The notes under the pieces are model-generated. The model saw only the letters and a list, made by a program, of their open reading frames with translations, was not told the DNA's origin and did no database searches. DNA of 64,000 nt from Zychaea mexicana (lineage: Eukaryota; Mucoromycota; Mucoromycetes; Mucorales; Lichtheimiaceae): assembly GCF_025766255.1 (NCBI RefSeq), contig NW_026516669.1, positions 372,001-436,000 of the forward strand, read 5' to 3'. The position numbers and the translations under genes are program-made. Positions 35,983 through 48,910 of this stretch are shown piece by piece (within the stretch, counting starts at the first letter, position 1; each line of letters starts with the position of its first letter).

Positions 35983-37896
35983 TTATTCTCTATGATTACG
36001 GACGTATTCGCGTACATAACTATCTACACTTGCTCGTACGTCCATATTAGGAATTAATCCATCCAGTCCATTTGGGATTTGCTGTTGGCAATCCTGACAA
36101 GCGAAATCGTTTTCTAGAAGATAACCACGGATGCACTCGTCACAAAAACTGGCGCCACAGCATGGGGTGATGGTTGCTTCACGAAAGGGACCCTCGCATA
36201 TTGGACATTGAAGATGAGCAGGGATGGGGATTTCTTCAAACAGCTCCAGTAGATCGCCTGCTGTGGCAGTTCCTAGATTAATTGTCGCTGCTGACTTTGC
36301 TACATGCTTGTCCCATGTTGACCTAAATTGGGATGTATCGTTAGAAGTGCTCCTTTTCTAATATGTAACAATGAAAACTTACGAGTCTGCTTGGGCTACC
36401 ACTAGATCACCTTTGGGAGTTACCATGAGACCGCCTGTGCCCGACTTTACTGCGTTCTTCGGTTCTTCAATAACTTTAAGGAAACTACGTGGGATGCCCG
36501 TTGTCCTCTTGATTCTAGGGTGCTTGTCGAACTCTTTGTCGCCATTGGTAGGGCATTGGTTGATATAGTGGCCTATAGTTTAGAATGTTAATTCTCGTTC
36601 TCGCAACTATCAGCTCTTCAAAAGCTACTTATTCTCATTTTTTTCTACCTTTCTGACCACACCGGTAACAAACATACGTTGGAGGAGGCACGCGCTGAGG
36701 TTGTTGTTGCTGGTTATTGTCTCCATTATTCTCACCATTTCCACCACTTCCACCACCATGGCCACCTCGCTGAGAATGATGATATCCTCCTCGACCTCGT
36801 CGCCAATCTCCACCTCTTGGTGTGAACGGAATGTATTGTTGTCTGTAATATGTGAATAAGTGAAAAGTGTTTTGTACTATTAAGTCGCATGCTTTGCATA
36901 TACACTTTTCTTTTCTCTTTGGAATAAAAAAAAAGACATGGAGGAGACACGAGCAAACAAGGGAAAACGATGTACATAGAGGGTAAAAGAAGTGTATATT
37001 TTTCTTTTTCACTCTTTTAAAACAATATGATATGACAAGTATATGCGCACACGCACACAAAAACACATCCTCTCTTTATCCGTTTCTCTCTATGATCCCA
37101 CATCCTCTTCCTTTTACCCAATCTCTTTTCCCGTTTATACCCGGAACACCAAAAAGCGAGAATAAAAACAAAACTTACTCTGCAAGCTTTTCTTGCATAG
37201 CACCCCATTGATCGGTCGTTTGTTGAAACATGGCCTGAATTCGTGCTTCTTCCGAGTCATCAGTAGGTGCTGGTCCCTGTGGTTGAGCATCTACTGTCTC
37301 TTCAAATTGCTGTTGCTGCTGCTGATGCTGTTGTTGTTGCTGCTGTTGCCGGTGACGATACTGCGGTGCATTCAATACCATGTTCCGACCACCTGCACCA
37401 CCACCGGATCCAAACCGCTCTGCAGCTGGACCGGGAGGCCCTTTTAACATCCCCATACCACTCGATCCCATTCCTTTGCCATCCGCCGGTAATGCTCCTG
37501 ATACATAACGTTGTGCTGTTCCTTTTCCCGGTCGCGATGCTGGCAATCGTCGTACTATGATTGAAGTATTTCTAGGCACCACAAAGACATCATCTTTGTA
37601 TTCTATATATGTATACAAGATTCAGCACTCGGTTTCAAAGAAAAATAGAAGAAAAGCAGTGTACACATTTACGTAGGAAGTGTGCAATGTCAAATCAAAC
37701 AACTTTAATGTTTTCATTTACCTTCATCGGTTTGTGCGTTATAGATGGCAAGATCAAAATCGGTGCCCTTGCCTAGCTTTTTTGCTCGAAGAATTTCACG
37801 TTTTACATCAAATACTGTGGCACCAGGGCCATCAAATGTGTATACATCGTAATCGGAATCTTTGGCTGCCTTAAATTTGTAATAGATAACTGACAT
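35983..37896 (-). CDS. MPE1: Mpe1/RBBP6-type mRNA 3'-end processing factor
   Basis: Five exons (37896-37722, 37602-37179, 36842-36649, 36572-36383, 36322-35983) give about 440 residues. The N-terminal ubiquitin-like DWNN domain is complete (MSVIYYKFKAAKD ... FDGPGATVFDVKREI ... DFDLAIYNAQTDEEY ... VPRNTSIIVRRLPA, residues 1-80). A Gln-rich and Gly/Arg-rich middle (RGGDWRRGRGG) follows, then a CCHC zinc knuckle at about 258-271 (CYRCGQKGHYINQC). Next is PTNGDKEFDKHPRIKRTTG, a block typical of the family, and a RING/U-box-like domain near 350-400 (CPIC, PCCGASFCDEC, CQDC). Mpe1 is a subunit of the cleavage and polyadenylation factor; RBBP6 is its metazoan counterpart. Vertebrate RBBP6 is much longer; this is the fungal short form. 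Confidence 0.92.
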
Positions 37897-39966
37897 TTTG
37901 TGGGTCGCGCAAGAATAGGAAGAAAAGTTTCTGCGTTGAGCAAGGCTTGAAAATTATTGTGGGCAAATGGCCAAAGTCCGCAAGTGCATTGGTTGGGTTG
38001 CCATGCTTGGTTTACTAAATAGCAGCCTGCGATGTAGAGATGAACCGTAGCGATCCTGATCAGTACGTTGCACTATCGATTCCGTGTCTCACGACTTTTA
38101 AACCGCAGCACTGACACAATGTTCTTGTTTGGCAGCATGGCATTGTTAACTACAAGCTTTAGCCCCAAATAGAGCCAGTATATCTTACAATTTCGATAGC
38201 AGCAAGCAAAACAAGTTCGGTTGGAGCAAACACTGCAGTAAAAATGGCACTGTCATGAAAATAAATATGAAGGGATGATTATACACAGTTGCAAACTCTC
38301 CATATTACCGAAGTAAAATGTTCAGTCGTTGCATTCTTGCCGCTTCCCGGTAGTACGTTAATTAGCAAGATATGCACTGTAACAACTATACTGTACTTAC
38401 TAGGGTTCCTCAATTTACCTGCTATGCGAGTATCCGATTCGGTCTGAAAAATTGACATTTATTATGAATGCCAATCAGATACGGATTGACATGTTATTTC
38501 CGATCTGTGTATCGTATCAATCCGCAACTTCATGATAAACCTTTTATGTCTGGGTCCAGTATACCAATAAAAAAGGAATGCAGCGTATAATGATACACTT
38601 GGGAATTGTGAGCTGCCCTAGACTCTTCTCCTAGAAAGGTGTAGAAGCACATTTATTCTTTATTATAGCGAAAGCTTAATAATTTAATTGAGAATGATTA
38701 AGAAGTGACAGGATGATATTGGCATCACTTTCCTTTTGAACTTTATATACTGGCCAAGGGCAGTTGAAAGGTTAAACGCATCATTTTCCAAAAGAACATA
38801 TCAGTTTCTGAACTACATATTTGCAATAGCTTTGTTTTCTGTAATCTGTATAACATTAGTACTACTCAAAAGTCACGATTTGCTCTGCTTTTATATTAGT
38901 ACCTCTTCAAAAAGTGAATAATAGACATCAAAGGTTAATGGGCGTATCGGGAATCAGAGTATCGTCAATGCGTTCGACTCAGCATCATTATAGTCGCACA
39001 TCGCTAAGTGGATCGGCTTTGTCCTTAATCTAAAAAGTGATTTTAATATTGGTGTCATCATAAGTCTAAAACGCTGCTCTATGAATTGTGTCCAGTGCCT
39101 TGTGTGAGGGAAGATTTGACAGCTTGAGGGTAATACATAAGATTTTGTGTAACCTTTTTTGTTGTAATAGAATTCTCTTTTTGCAGCATTGGTCGGCAAC
39201 TACGTTTCCCTACCAGTAATACCGATAAAGAAGGGTGAGCTGAGGTGAAGCGCATTGCCTGGAGTATTACACACTACACTGCTACCGAGCAGCATCAGCA
39301 GAAACAGCAGCACAATCAGCCGCTATACATGCATCGGGACAGCAGTGCCGGCGATAACCAGAGTCTGATAGCCCGCTGTATGTTGGAATATCTGCGGCAA
39401 CCTTAATGCTTCATTAGGCTGTTGCGCCGTCGACAACAGCAATATGCAACTTGACAAGGGAAACATGTCGATCTGCCTCAGCTGCAGATAGGGTAGACAC
39501 ACCCATGGCACATAGGTTAAGGCTGGCATATGTCTACTTTGATTTTTATTATTTTGTCATCATCAACTAACTAGTGCTCCTTGTACTTTTGTATCTGCCT
39601 CTGTTGTTTTTAACTTCTTCAATCGCTTGGTGAATATTAAAGTTTATTTCACAAAGTAACTCTGACATCATCATTACCACAAGTACATGAGTTTGTTATG
39701 AAATGATTGGCACCGATGTATGGTTGCCCCAAAAATTGTACATCTAGACTGAAATTACGTCAAAAAATTGGAATAAACTCTTATTTTTTCTTTAAATTGA
39801 AAAATGAATTCCATCACACAAAAGGAATAGAAAAGAACGAGAAACGATATGTTATGCATGTGTATATAATAAAACGTATATATGAGGGGAAAGTGTTAGT
39901 GCAAGGGTGGGGAGAAGAGCGAGTATAACTTTTTAAAATAAATTTCATGGAGCGAGGATACCGGCT
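37897..39966. other. Intergenic, no gene supported
   Basis: This holds the divergent upstream region of Mpe1 and the 3' flank of the acyl-CoA synthetase gene. The part at 39240-39540 is richer in GC and has a CAG-rich open frame (about 39 codons, with EQHQQKQQHNQPLYMH). The minus strand at 39199-38954 is open for 81 codons. Neither resembles a family I know nor shows an extended exon chain. Confidence 0.4.
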
Positions 39967-42635
39967 TTAGTTGAAGTTTCTACCATTGGACAAGACAGCA
40001 TACAACTCGTCGATCTGAGAGTTGTATACCTTGCGTGCGATCTCACGCTTGAGCTTGAATGTAGGCGTCAATAAGTCGTTTTCAACGGTGAATTCTTCAC
40101 CGGTCAAATGGATAGCTCGAATCTGCTCAAAGCCCTTCAAGTCGCTCTCCTTGCCGTAAGCATTCAATACTTTCAGCAATTCCTTCTTCACCTCGGGCGA
40201 ATCATAGCTCTGTTCCTTGGACACCTTAGGGAAGTTGCTCTTGAGCCAGGGGACATAGGCGTCGTTATCGGGAACAATGACACCGACAAGGGATGATTGC
40301 TTGGAGTCACCATATACAAATGCTTGCGCAACAAGCTCGTGCTATCATTGTTACAATATACATATACATGTTAGCATTATGCAACATCGGTTTGCTTTTT
40401 CACCAACTATTACAGCAGTCAACTGAAAAGGAAAGACCTTTTACCTTTTGGTAGACACCTTCAATCTTTTCGGGTGCAATATATTCACCCTGCGATAACT
40501 TAAAGATGTTCTTCAAACGATCGATGATCATCACACGGTTGGCAGAGTCAAACATACCAATGTCACCCGTGTGCAACCATCCATCTTCATCGATAGCCTC
40601 GGCGGTTTTTTCGGGAACCTTGTAGTATTCGCGCATGATAGAGTAACCACGGATACAGATTTCACCACGGGGGTAAGGCTTGTCAGTGGATCGATATTCC
40701 ATATCAGGAACATCAACAAGCTTGATTTCGGAGCAAGGGAAAGGTGCGCCGACAACACCAGATGTGTTATCGTCTTCGATTGTCTACATTGAATCAAATA
40801 ATTGAGTTTAGTATATGCCTTGCCTTGCCAGCCCGCTCCACATCCCTTCAGTTACTGAGACAACAGAAGAACACGTCATTTACCAAGCAACCGCCGCACA
40901 TGTTCTCGGTTTGACCATAGCCTTCAAACACTCGGGCCGAGAAGCAAATGCGCATAAAGTCCATTACGTCCGGCGAAACGGGTGCGGAACCACTCAGAAT
41001 GAAGCGGAGACGGCCGCCCAACTTTTGTCGGATTTGGCCAAAAACAAGGCGATCCCAAAGCCAGTGATGAACCGTATTCTCAAGGTTGGCCTTCTTCGCA
41101 TTGAATGCTCGGTGGAACAAGAAGCTGCTCAAGCCACCCTTGGCCTTGACGCCAGCAAGAACCTTGTCGTAGATACGGTTGAACAAACGAGGTACTGAGC
41201 AGAATACGGTAGGCTTTAATACGGTGATATCATCGAGTAACTTGGCAGTGTCACCCTATCATACCCCAGAAATGTGGTTTGTGTAAGCGATACGTATAAA
41301 TCATCACAAACGACAGACACGCGCATAGCTTTTCCCTCCTTTCGGCACCCTACAGTATGTGCCATTACCCCATATTCTAGTTTTATTTTACCTGATAGTA
41401 GCCAATAGCCGCGCCACGGTAGACATGTAAACCTTGAGCCACGCGTTCAAACACGTGAGCAAGAGGAAGATACGAAATGTAGACATCGGTATGATCAACG
41501 GATGCGAACGAGCCAACATCACCAACAGCAGCTGCACCATAGACTGAAGCCACGCAGTTTGCCTGAGTAATTACAGCGCCCTTGGGCACGCCAGTGGTAC
41601 CACTTAACACCGATAGACAGTTAGCCCACAATTCGGATCAAAACAAAACCCCTCCAACTGCATGTTTGAATATTTTGCTGCATACCTAGTATAGCAGATG
41701 GTAGCAATATCCTCGGGCTTGGGCATTTCAGTCTCTTCCTCGACAGATTCGCCCATCTTTTCAACTTCCTGAAAGGTATGCACGGCCAATCCAGCATCCG
41801 TAGCAGCTTCCTTATCCGCCTTCTTGAGATTGTCGCCGTCCATGACGATGACAGTCTTGATCGATGGCAAGCTTTCTTTCAAACGGGTAATGTTGGAGAG
41901 TTTGTCGGCACTAGCGATAATGAACTCCATGTCGGTCTGATTGACAATATAGTCGATAGCCTCAGCACCCAATGTATCGTACAAAGCAACGATGATGAAG
42001 CCTTGTCTATAACAGGCTTGTTCGGTCATGGTCTATGAATTTTCACCAACCCAAAAGTGGGGAGGACGGACGATCGCGATGTTTCATAAAGTGAGCGAAA
42101 CTTTGATTTTAATCGTTCTGTCAAAGTAGGTACGGTAAGAAGATAATTTACCCATTCAGGTCGGTTGACGCTGTAGATACCAATAGACTTTTGACGTCCC
42201 AAACCGAGGCTCACTAATCCTCGGCCATAATCCTCGATACTCTTGCGAACCTCGCGATGGCTTCGCCAGACATATTCGCCAGCAACACCATTATTCATTT
42301 TGCGTGTACCCAAAAACGGCGTATCTGATATCCCATTTTACGTTGTCAATACCCCTCTCCTTCATATCACATATATCATTTCATATATATCCCAAATTTT
42401 GCAATAGCAAAAGGCACCGGCCTTAATGGAAAGAAGAGGAATAAGAAAGAAACTCACCTCCACCGATTTTGTTGCCATGTAAATACAAATCCCACATTGT
42501 GTAAACGTTGGGAGGGTGGTCAAGCAGCTTGTCAGCAAACTTAAAGTGACGCATAGGCAGTGTTTCGCCTTCCTTAGCAACTGCACCGGGGTCAGTCGAC
42601 TTCACAGCATACGGCGGTTTGAAAGAGGGTGGCAT
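39967..42635 (-). CDS. Long-chain acyl-CoA synthetase
   Basis: About seven exons join to roughly 665 residues. The start (42635, [11 protein letters not shown]) follows a poor upstream context. Landmarks in order: [13 protein letters not shown], then [21 protein letters not shown]; the AMP/ATP-binding P-loop [41 protein letters not shown] and [24 protein letters not shown] and the hinge [20 protein letters not shown]; and [15 protein letters not shown] near the end. These are the motifs of eukaryotic acyl-CoA synthetases, which activate fatty acids with ATP and CoA for oxidation or lipid assembly. The C-terminus (GRNFN) is not a PTS1 signal, and no clear N-terminal membrane anchor is seen, so localisation is open. 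An intron splits the P-loop codons at ICYT/SGTTG. Confidence 0.92.
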
Positions 42636-43457
42636 TACAAGGTTAAAGTAGTTCGGAGAAACGAATAAAAAAAAGAAGGAAAGGGAGTTCCCCGATTTCA
42701 CCAGGGCTTCCCAGGGACGTTTACAGCGACACCTTTCCGCCAAAAAAATGACAGCGGAGTTTTATTGTTGGTGCTGTGGTTGCTAGGGGTTGTATAACGT
42801 AGTAATTATGATTACCAACTGAACTGCACGTTGTACGCGACAGACACGCAAGGAGCCTGCTCCTGGCTTTCACAGCAGATCGTTGAGCTTAATGAATGTG
42901 GCCAGTTTTTACGATGACGATACCCGAGACAGAGTAATTAAAGTTCTTTCTGTTTACAGGTTGCCAGAAAAGACACCCTTCCTGATAGCGTAAACTGCAC
43001 CAAAGCTTCGGTTGTTGGATCGACATATGATCAGTACCTGGTTTGTTTGTCTTCTTCCCATCATCTATATAACATCTCTGCACTATGTGAGTCTAGTGGC
43101 AAAATAACCTACCAATCGAAATCAACAGGTAAAGTAAAACTGGATAACTCGTGCCCAGTTTCTGCTCTGACGCATGTTCAAGAAACACTTCGGATCGTTG
43201 CATCACCAGCACATGTATCGATATCTTATGGCTGTGATGGTATGGCCATTATCTTACATTCTCAGCAGAATTTACTTTTCACGTTGTGAGCAGCTAGAGC
43301 ATCATTACGTATCATGTTCTCTTCTTCTCGCTTGCTCCCCATCTCCTTGTTCTCTAGACCATATGATACTCGCTACCATCCTGGGATGATCCCCTGGTCG
43401 AATGGTAAATGATGAAAGGAATCCCAATGGGTTTATCGTGAAAATTATGATGAAATA
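42636..43457. other. Intergenic between acyl-CoA synthetase and ataxin-10-like gene
   Basis: Upstream region of the acyl-CoA synthetase gene and 3' flank of the next minus-strand gene. Short open frames occur on both strands, but none has a recognisable motif. Confidence 0.4.
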
Positions 43458-45834
43458 CTATGCTTTTTCAATTTTAACTTTGCCATCTACTAGTTTGGCT
43501 TTGAGACCCATTTCCGATAGTCCGTCTGTTTGTACAGCTTCTTTGGGTTCCATTTGAGCAATCAGGGCCTGGTTATCAGGGTTGTCCTTGAGAATGTTGC
43601 GAATGGCCAGTATAGCGTATTCCCGCAGGTCTATTTCGCGTCTAATTTAGCTTACCTTGCCCAGCCAAAACATACATGCACACGCGCAGTGAACCTAAAA
43701 AGTTCCATCCCGTTCCCCTCCTTACAAAACACTGCTTACATGGATTGGCGTCTTCAATTTTGCATTGTGCTAAAATTAGTGGAATTCCTCCAATTTCACG
43801 TATCTAATCATTTTCATCATCACAATAGTCAAGTCGGATCGAAATGCGTCAATGAGTTTATACTTGTCCTTGTTACAGTCATCAATACTGCCACTGACTA
43901 CAGCCACAATTGTTTACCTTGTCTTGCATCCGACGATCTTCATAACACAATGCTCCCAGCAATCGAACACTGTCGCGTTTCAGGTAATTGAACCCAGGCT
44001 GCTTATTTTGATCCATGGTCTCACACCGACTTAACAGATCTGAAGAGATAAGGAAAGACCATTCAGATAAAAAAAGAGGCAATGTACGGATCACCGGTCT
44101 TTTTTGTGTTACCTGTCACAGCTTGCATTACATTGTCTTCTGATAACATCTCTTTGAAATCCGCGTGGCCGTCTTCATTTGTCGTCAATAGTGTTGATGC
44201 TGTTTGTAAAACCAGGACAAGTGTAGTATACACTTCAGATACATCATCGATTTCAAGTGCTGAGGGTGGTGCTTGTCCCTCGATTACTTGTTCCATGACA
44301 AAAACAGCGCGCTGACACAATTGTCGTACTAAACCGGAAATCGTTTTCAGCTCGACATGACCCAAATATTGAGGAAGTCCGTTGCTCTTCTCCTTGTACG
44401 CATGTATCTTCGAATCAATCACTTTAATCAGCATGGTCAGTCGACCATTCATCTGCTCACTAATTCTCCATCGTTAGTGTGTGAAGATTATCAACCGCGT
44501 ATACAAGCTAGAAAAGCATTATCATTTATATGACAGTATGCTTACCTTGTGTCTTCAATGTTGCGGTACACAGTGACGAAGTGACCATAATCGATTAACT
44601 GACTGATAATAGAATATCTGTGTATGTATGTATGCATGTTCGCGTTTGAGTATGCATAACAAAAAAAACCTTGAATACTTTCCTTTTACTGAATGAAACT
44701 TACCCCAGTTCAAAATTTTTATTGTGCTCATCGCTATGTAACCGTTCGAGGTCATCAAGAATGGCATTTAGCATGGCTCTACCGGGTTTAGCCTTGACCA
44801 TGGCTTGACTATTGGCAACAGTATTTAGTATTTACATGTAGGTAGCTCATTCTTCTTCATTTCTGCCCTTACCATCGTTCTCGAGAATTCCGTATACAGT
44901 TCAATATCAAGATCATGGTTGCCGTGACAACGCCGTCATCGTTAACACCAAGAAGTTCACTAAATCATTACCGTCCAGTTGTTTGTAAAGACAAAGAATA
45001 GTCGGTCCTCGTGCAAGAAAGCACACTTGCAAAGCACACAGCACCGTTTGTATATATACCTGTAAACATGCCCTCGATTGATATCCTGCATCCATTCCTC
45101 CCATACAAACTCGAGTGCAATACTGTTCCCCGTCATCATATTGCAGATCGCCTGTGTTCCAATTTGCATGACTGTGATAGCTGTATCGATATGCATTGCC
45201 CCGCACGTTTGTCGATCAAAGTTAGTAGTCATGCATCTACGTAGATATGAGCAAAAAAGTAAAATACTAAAACGGACCTTCTTGATCATGGCTTTGAAGC
45301 CTGGTGTTTATAATTTTCTCTATTTCATATAATGCACCGAACTCTCTAAATTTATGCATTTTGCCAAAGTTGGTTAGGCAGCAGTGGACGAAGAAAGAAG
45401 AAGTGATATACGAAAACAAAGAGGAGCTACACTTACATGGCAAGCTGCTGATTGACAACCTCGTTAACAACGGCGTTGCGAACCAGTTTCAATAGTAAGA
45501 CAAGACACGATTGTGCCGTTGGTTTTTGTGCAAATTCAGGCATTGCAAGACATGCTATACGCCAGAAATCGGGCGAGCAACCGGTTTGTGCTCTAAACAC
45601 AAGTGTATATGTGTTTCGTATGAAGGATCGTTACGCGTAAGGCAACAGTTATATATAATACACGTCAAAAAAAGGCTAGAGATCTCGACTCGATCGAAAC
45701 ACTTACCTAAAGTTAGCATCAGTCACTGTTTGCTTTACTGCTTCAGTAAGCGTTGTTTCTAGCTTGCATTGTTTTGCTGGATCGTCTGGGTTGTTAATGC
45801 ATTGAGTGAGATCTGACTGAATTGATTCAAGCAT
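43458..45834 (-). CDS. Ataxin-10-like armadillo-type protein
   Basis: At least eight exons join on the minus strand from MLESIQSDLTQCINNPDDPA (ATG 45834). Helical segments follow: TAQSCLVLLLKLVRNAVVNE, IGTQAICNMMTGNSIALEF, DDGVVTATMILILNCIRNS, KAKPGRAMLNAILDDLERL and a long exon near 44450-44095. The diagnostic C-terminal part is GFNYLKRDSVRLLGALCYED, then IREIGGIPLILAQCKIEDAN, then YLREYAILAIRNILKDNPDN, ending with a short tail and TAG at 43458. This is the conserved ataxin-10 domain, and the Asn-Pro plus REYA-xLAIRN pattern is characteristic. Family members (Ctr86 in yeast) are cytoplasmic repeat proteins linked to cytokinesis and signalling; the biochemical role is unclear. Intron positions between 44500 and 45700 are my least certain joins. 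Confidence 0.8.
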
Positions 45835-46772
45835 GGTAAAGTGTCTGTGTGTCAAAAAGCTCTCTTGAGAGTATATGAATGTCTAATATTAACAAACCCC
45901 GCGCGGCTTTCTTGAGATAGGATTTGTGTACCATGTACTCGTTTGTTTGTTTCTAATTAAGCTCGCTGCTAAGATGGCTGCCGCAAGACGTTCTATCTCA
46001 AACGTTGTATTGAATCTATGCATATAGTAGCAAGAGAGAGCATAATGATAGTTTATGTGTTGCCAACCTACAACCACAAAAGCTCCGCGTAGAATGACAA
46101 CAACGAACCATTATACAAATTGGAGGCTTTATTATCTGCTTCTAAGCTACCGGAAAGCCAGCCAGCTTCTTTAGAGCTCATCGAAATGCGTATCATCTTG
46201 TCGCGTTCTCATGAATGACGGAAAAGGTGTAAATTAGCTCCCTTTTCCCCTCAAAAATCTATGTTGCCCTTGTTCCCTGTTCGCTTTGGATGCCAAAAAC
46301 AGAAAGCGAGGGTTATTACGAAAGAAGTGAAAGCATGATTGACTTTGGCAGCTTCACCAGACAAAACAGTTGGGTATTAGGTACCTGCTGTCTGCTGTGG
46401 TGGCTCTCGAGCCATTTACTCTTGAGGGCGGGCTGCATAAAGTTACAACCTCCCTTTACTAAATCCCTCTCTCACACACTCTCTCGGGGATGAAGTTGCA
46501 TGTCTGCTGTGGGCCATCCAACTATCCCGTGAGTTCCCCTTTCCTCCTCAGAAAAAGCCCATCTTGTAGTCTCGCTTTGACCCTATGCTGCACTCACATA
46601 CATATTAGCCACGACGTACATACATTTTGCATTCTCTCTGTTTCTCTTGTTTCTCATTTACTTTCTTTCTCTTTTTCTTTCATAAAACTTATTTTCACAT
46701 AGTACTCACATATATACTGCAAATACAATATCCTATACACACTAGATTTTTATAATACTGCTACTACTACTA
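45835..46772 (+). promoter_or_regulatory. Divergent upstream region, pyrimidine-rich before Sec2-like gene
   Basis: This is the shared upstream region of the minus-strand ataxin-10-like gene and the plus-strand Sec2-like gene. From about 46450 the plus strand becomes CT-rich with CA runs and reaches the ATG at 46773 through a TACTACTAC motif. No gene is supported. Confidence 0.4.
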
Positions 46773-48318
46773 ATGCAATCTACTTCTGCTCACACTGTTA
46801 TCGACCACAACATTAACGACTTCAATTCATCGTCGTGCGATGATATACAATCCCTGAAAGCCCAACTAACAGCACAAAGCGAAATTATCCGACGGCTGCA
46901 GCAGGACATGCAGGCGCTGAATACCAAATATGTTGCCGAGATTGAAAGGGCGGCTGAGACGCTTTACCAAAAGGACATGGTGGAACAAGAACTCGAGGAG
47001 CTCAGCCGCCGTTTGTTTGAGCAAGCTAACGACATGGTTGCTCAAGAAAAACGTGCCAAGTGGGAGCTAGAAAACCAACTTAAGCGGGCGCAGGAGCAGC
47101 TTGCTGCCGAGCAAAGCCAGCTCAAGGAGCTACGACTACAGCAGCAACAAGATACCGTCTTGCAGCGCTCCACATCCTCGTCAACATCTTCTTCTTCGTC
47201 TATAACAGCATCATCGTCCTCAGCACTATCAAAAGCAACTGCACTGACGGAGTATTACACACCTGCTACCATGGAATCGTTCAAGCACTTTGCAGGACAA
47301 TCTCCTTTTTCTGCTACGACGAATGCCAACGTTCCAAAGCCTCAAAAGCACCGTGCTCCCCTGATGAAACTGCACCAGCAGTTTGTATTCCTTAAAATGT
47401 GCCAAGAGGACGATGTCGAGCCATGCTTGCGGTTTGGGCCACACTCGCGTTGGTCAGTCAAAAAAATGATCGAATATCTGCTCCGACAGCCTTGCTTTAT
47501 CGAAAAAATCGACCCTTATGCGATACCTCCATCCACGGATTATTGCGGCACACCATCACCTGCATACAACCGTCCTTTATGGGAGAGATGGATCGAGCAA
47601 CCATCCGCAGCCATTACATCCATGTCATCGTCGTCGACGCTTTCTTGTTGTTCAGCATGTGGTGAACCAAGTACCGATTTGGACTACCGGTTCCGTTTTG
47701 ACGTAAACGAGGATTGGTCCCGTATTGATCGATATTGTCGTGATCGTCTAGTCGCCGTGTGCGAATTCTATGTGTTTATCCGGAATATCCATATGGGGCT
47801 CTATGCAGATAGAGATGTACATATGCTTTATGAGGAAACTGTGCGTCTCAGACTGCAAATGTTCTACGCCAGGTAACAAAATCTTCTTATATATAGCAAG
47901 GCGTGAAAGGACGGGGTTGTTGGCTGCTTCCGGGTTGGAAGGAGACAAGGTCGAAGAAGAACTAAATGGGTTAACCGCATGTGCGTATATGCTCTGTGCC
48001 TGTATCATATATACTCTTTTACATTATAATAGGATGGGCGCACTGCGTGATATTGGGCCACAACCCCTGCTCGATGCAGACAAGGAGGAGGACGAGGAGG
48101 ATGCTGTATCCTTGAACGGATCAGTGTCAACTGTGTCGACCTCAAGCACGTCGGAAGCTCCTCAGACACCCATTGAACAAGAAATCCGTGATAATAGCGG
48201 TGATTTGAATAGCGAAGATGACCTCCTTGTCGAGCAAGAACAACAAAAGCTGTGCTCTAAGCAAAAGCAGCATATGGTGCGGTCTCGTTCCTGGACAGTC
48301 TCGCATCATGAAAAGTAG
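46773..48318 (+). CDS. Sec2-like Rab guanine nucleotide exchange factor
   Basis: Two exons (46773-47872 and 48033-48318) give about 461 residues. An N-terminal coiled coil at about residues 25-120 (QSEIIRRLQQDMQALNTKY ... QKDMVEQELEELSRRLFEQA ... NDMVAQEKRAKWELENQL) matches the Sec2/Rabin GEF domain, including the conserved LFEQAN-MV-EKR core. This domain exchanges GDP on Sec4/Rab8-type GTPases. A second conserved region follows a Ser-rich linker: FLKMCQEDDVEPCLRFG, then CRDRLVAVCEFYVFIRNIHM and ETVRLRLQMFYAR joined over the intron to MGALRDIG. Sec2 proteins drive delivery of secretory vesicles to growth sites such as hyphal tips. The C-terminus is acidic and Ser-rich and ends with RSRSWTVSHHEK. 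The intron joins at the codon for Arg in YARMGAL. Confidence 0.85.
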
Positions 48319-48910
48319 TTATCAATTTTACATACACTAATTGCGCATACAACAACTATTATTACCATCCACATTGTCAAGAACCACCCAATCCTTTACT
48401 CGCATTTTATTATCAGTGCTACTACTGCTATCTATTAAAAATTGCTAAAACGAGCCATCAAGTGCGGTTCGTCAATCGCTGTTCTTTTGTGTGTCTCGAA
48501 CAAGCAAGAAGGCGGGAGATAGCAAAGCTGCGAAATCTGATCTACAGCAGCTATCACCATAGTTACATCAGCTCAAATGGCAGAGTGTCGTCTCCTCTTC
48601 CTCCCAGCATCTCTAAATGAAGTATGAAGGAAGAGACAACGAAGCATTTCCTATTTGAGCTTGGTGCACACACACATTACACACACGTGCCAAATTCTGA
48701 TATGGCAGGTTTTTTTAAAAGGATGTGTGTTTACTGTACGGAGTTACAGCTCTTTGTCTGTGTCTTCTCTTCATAGAGTCGCCTACACATATCCTTTCTG
48801 CAACCTTTTTCCTCTACGCTGTTTCACAATTTCGAACGCGCGACTTAATCTTGCCCCACCAAGCACGGTGACAATATAACAATAGCATCTTGATTGCTTT
48901 GGTCGCCATT
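48319..48910 (+). promoter_or_regulatory. Intergenic upstream of sorting nexin
   Basis: No coding signal. It holds short CA runs near 48665 and a C/T-rich patch leading to the ATG at 48911. Confidence 0.4.

Noticed and set aside
39240..39540. GC-richer CAG-containing open frame
   Set aside because: It is about 40-70 codons in competing frames on both strands, with no domain and no exon partner.
47770..48030. Open frame across the Sec2-like intron, with an apparent 28-base intron
   Set aside because: A GTAACA donor and TAG acceptor about 160 bp apart restore the conserved YARMGAL junction, so the ultra-short intron is not needed.
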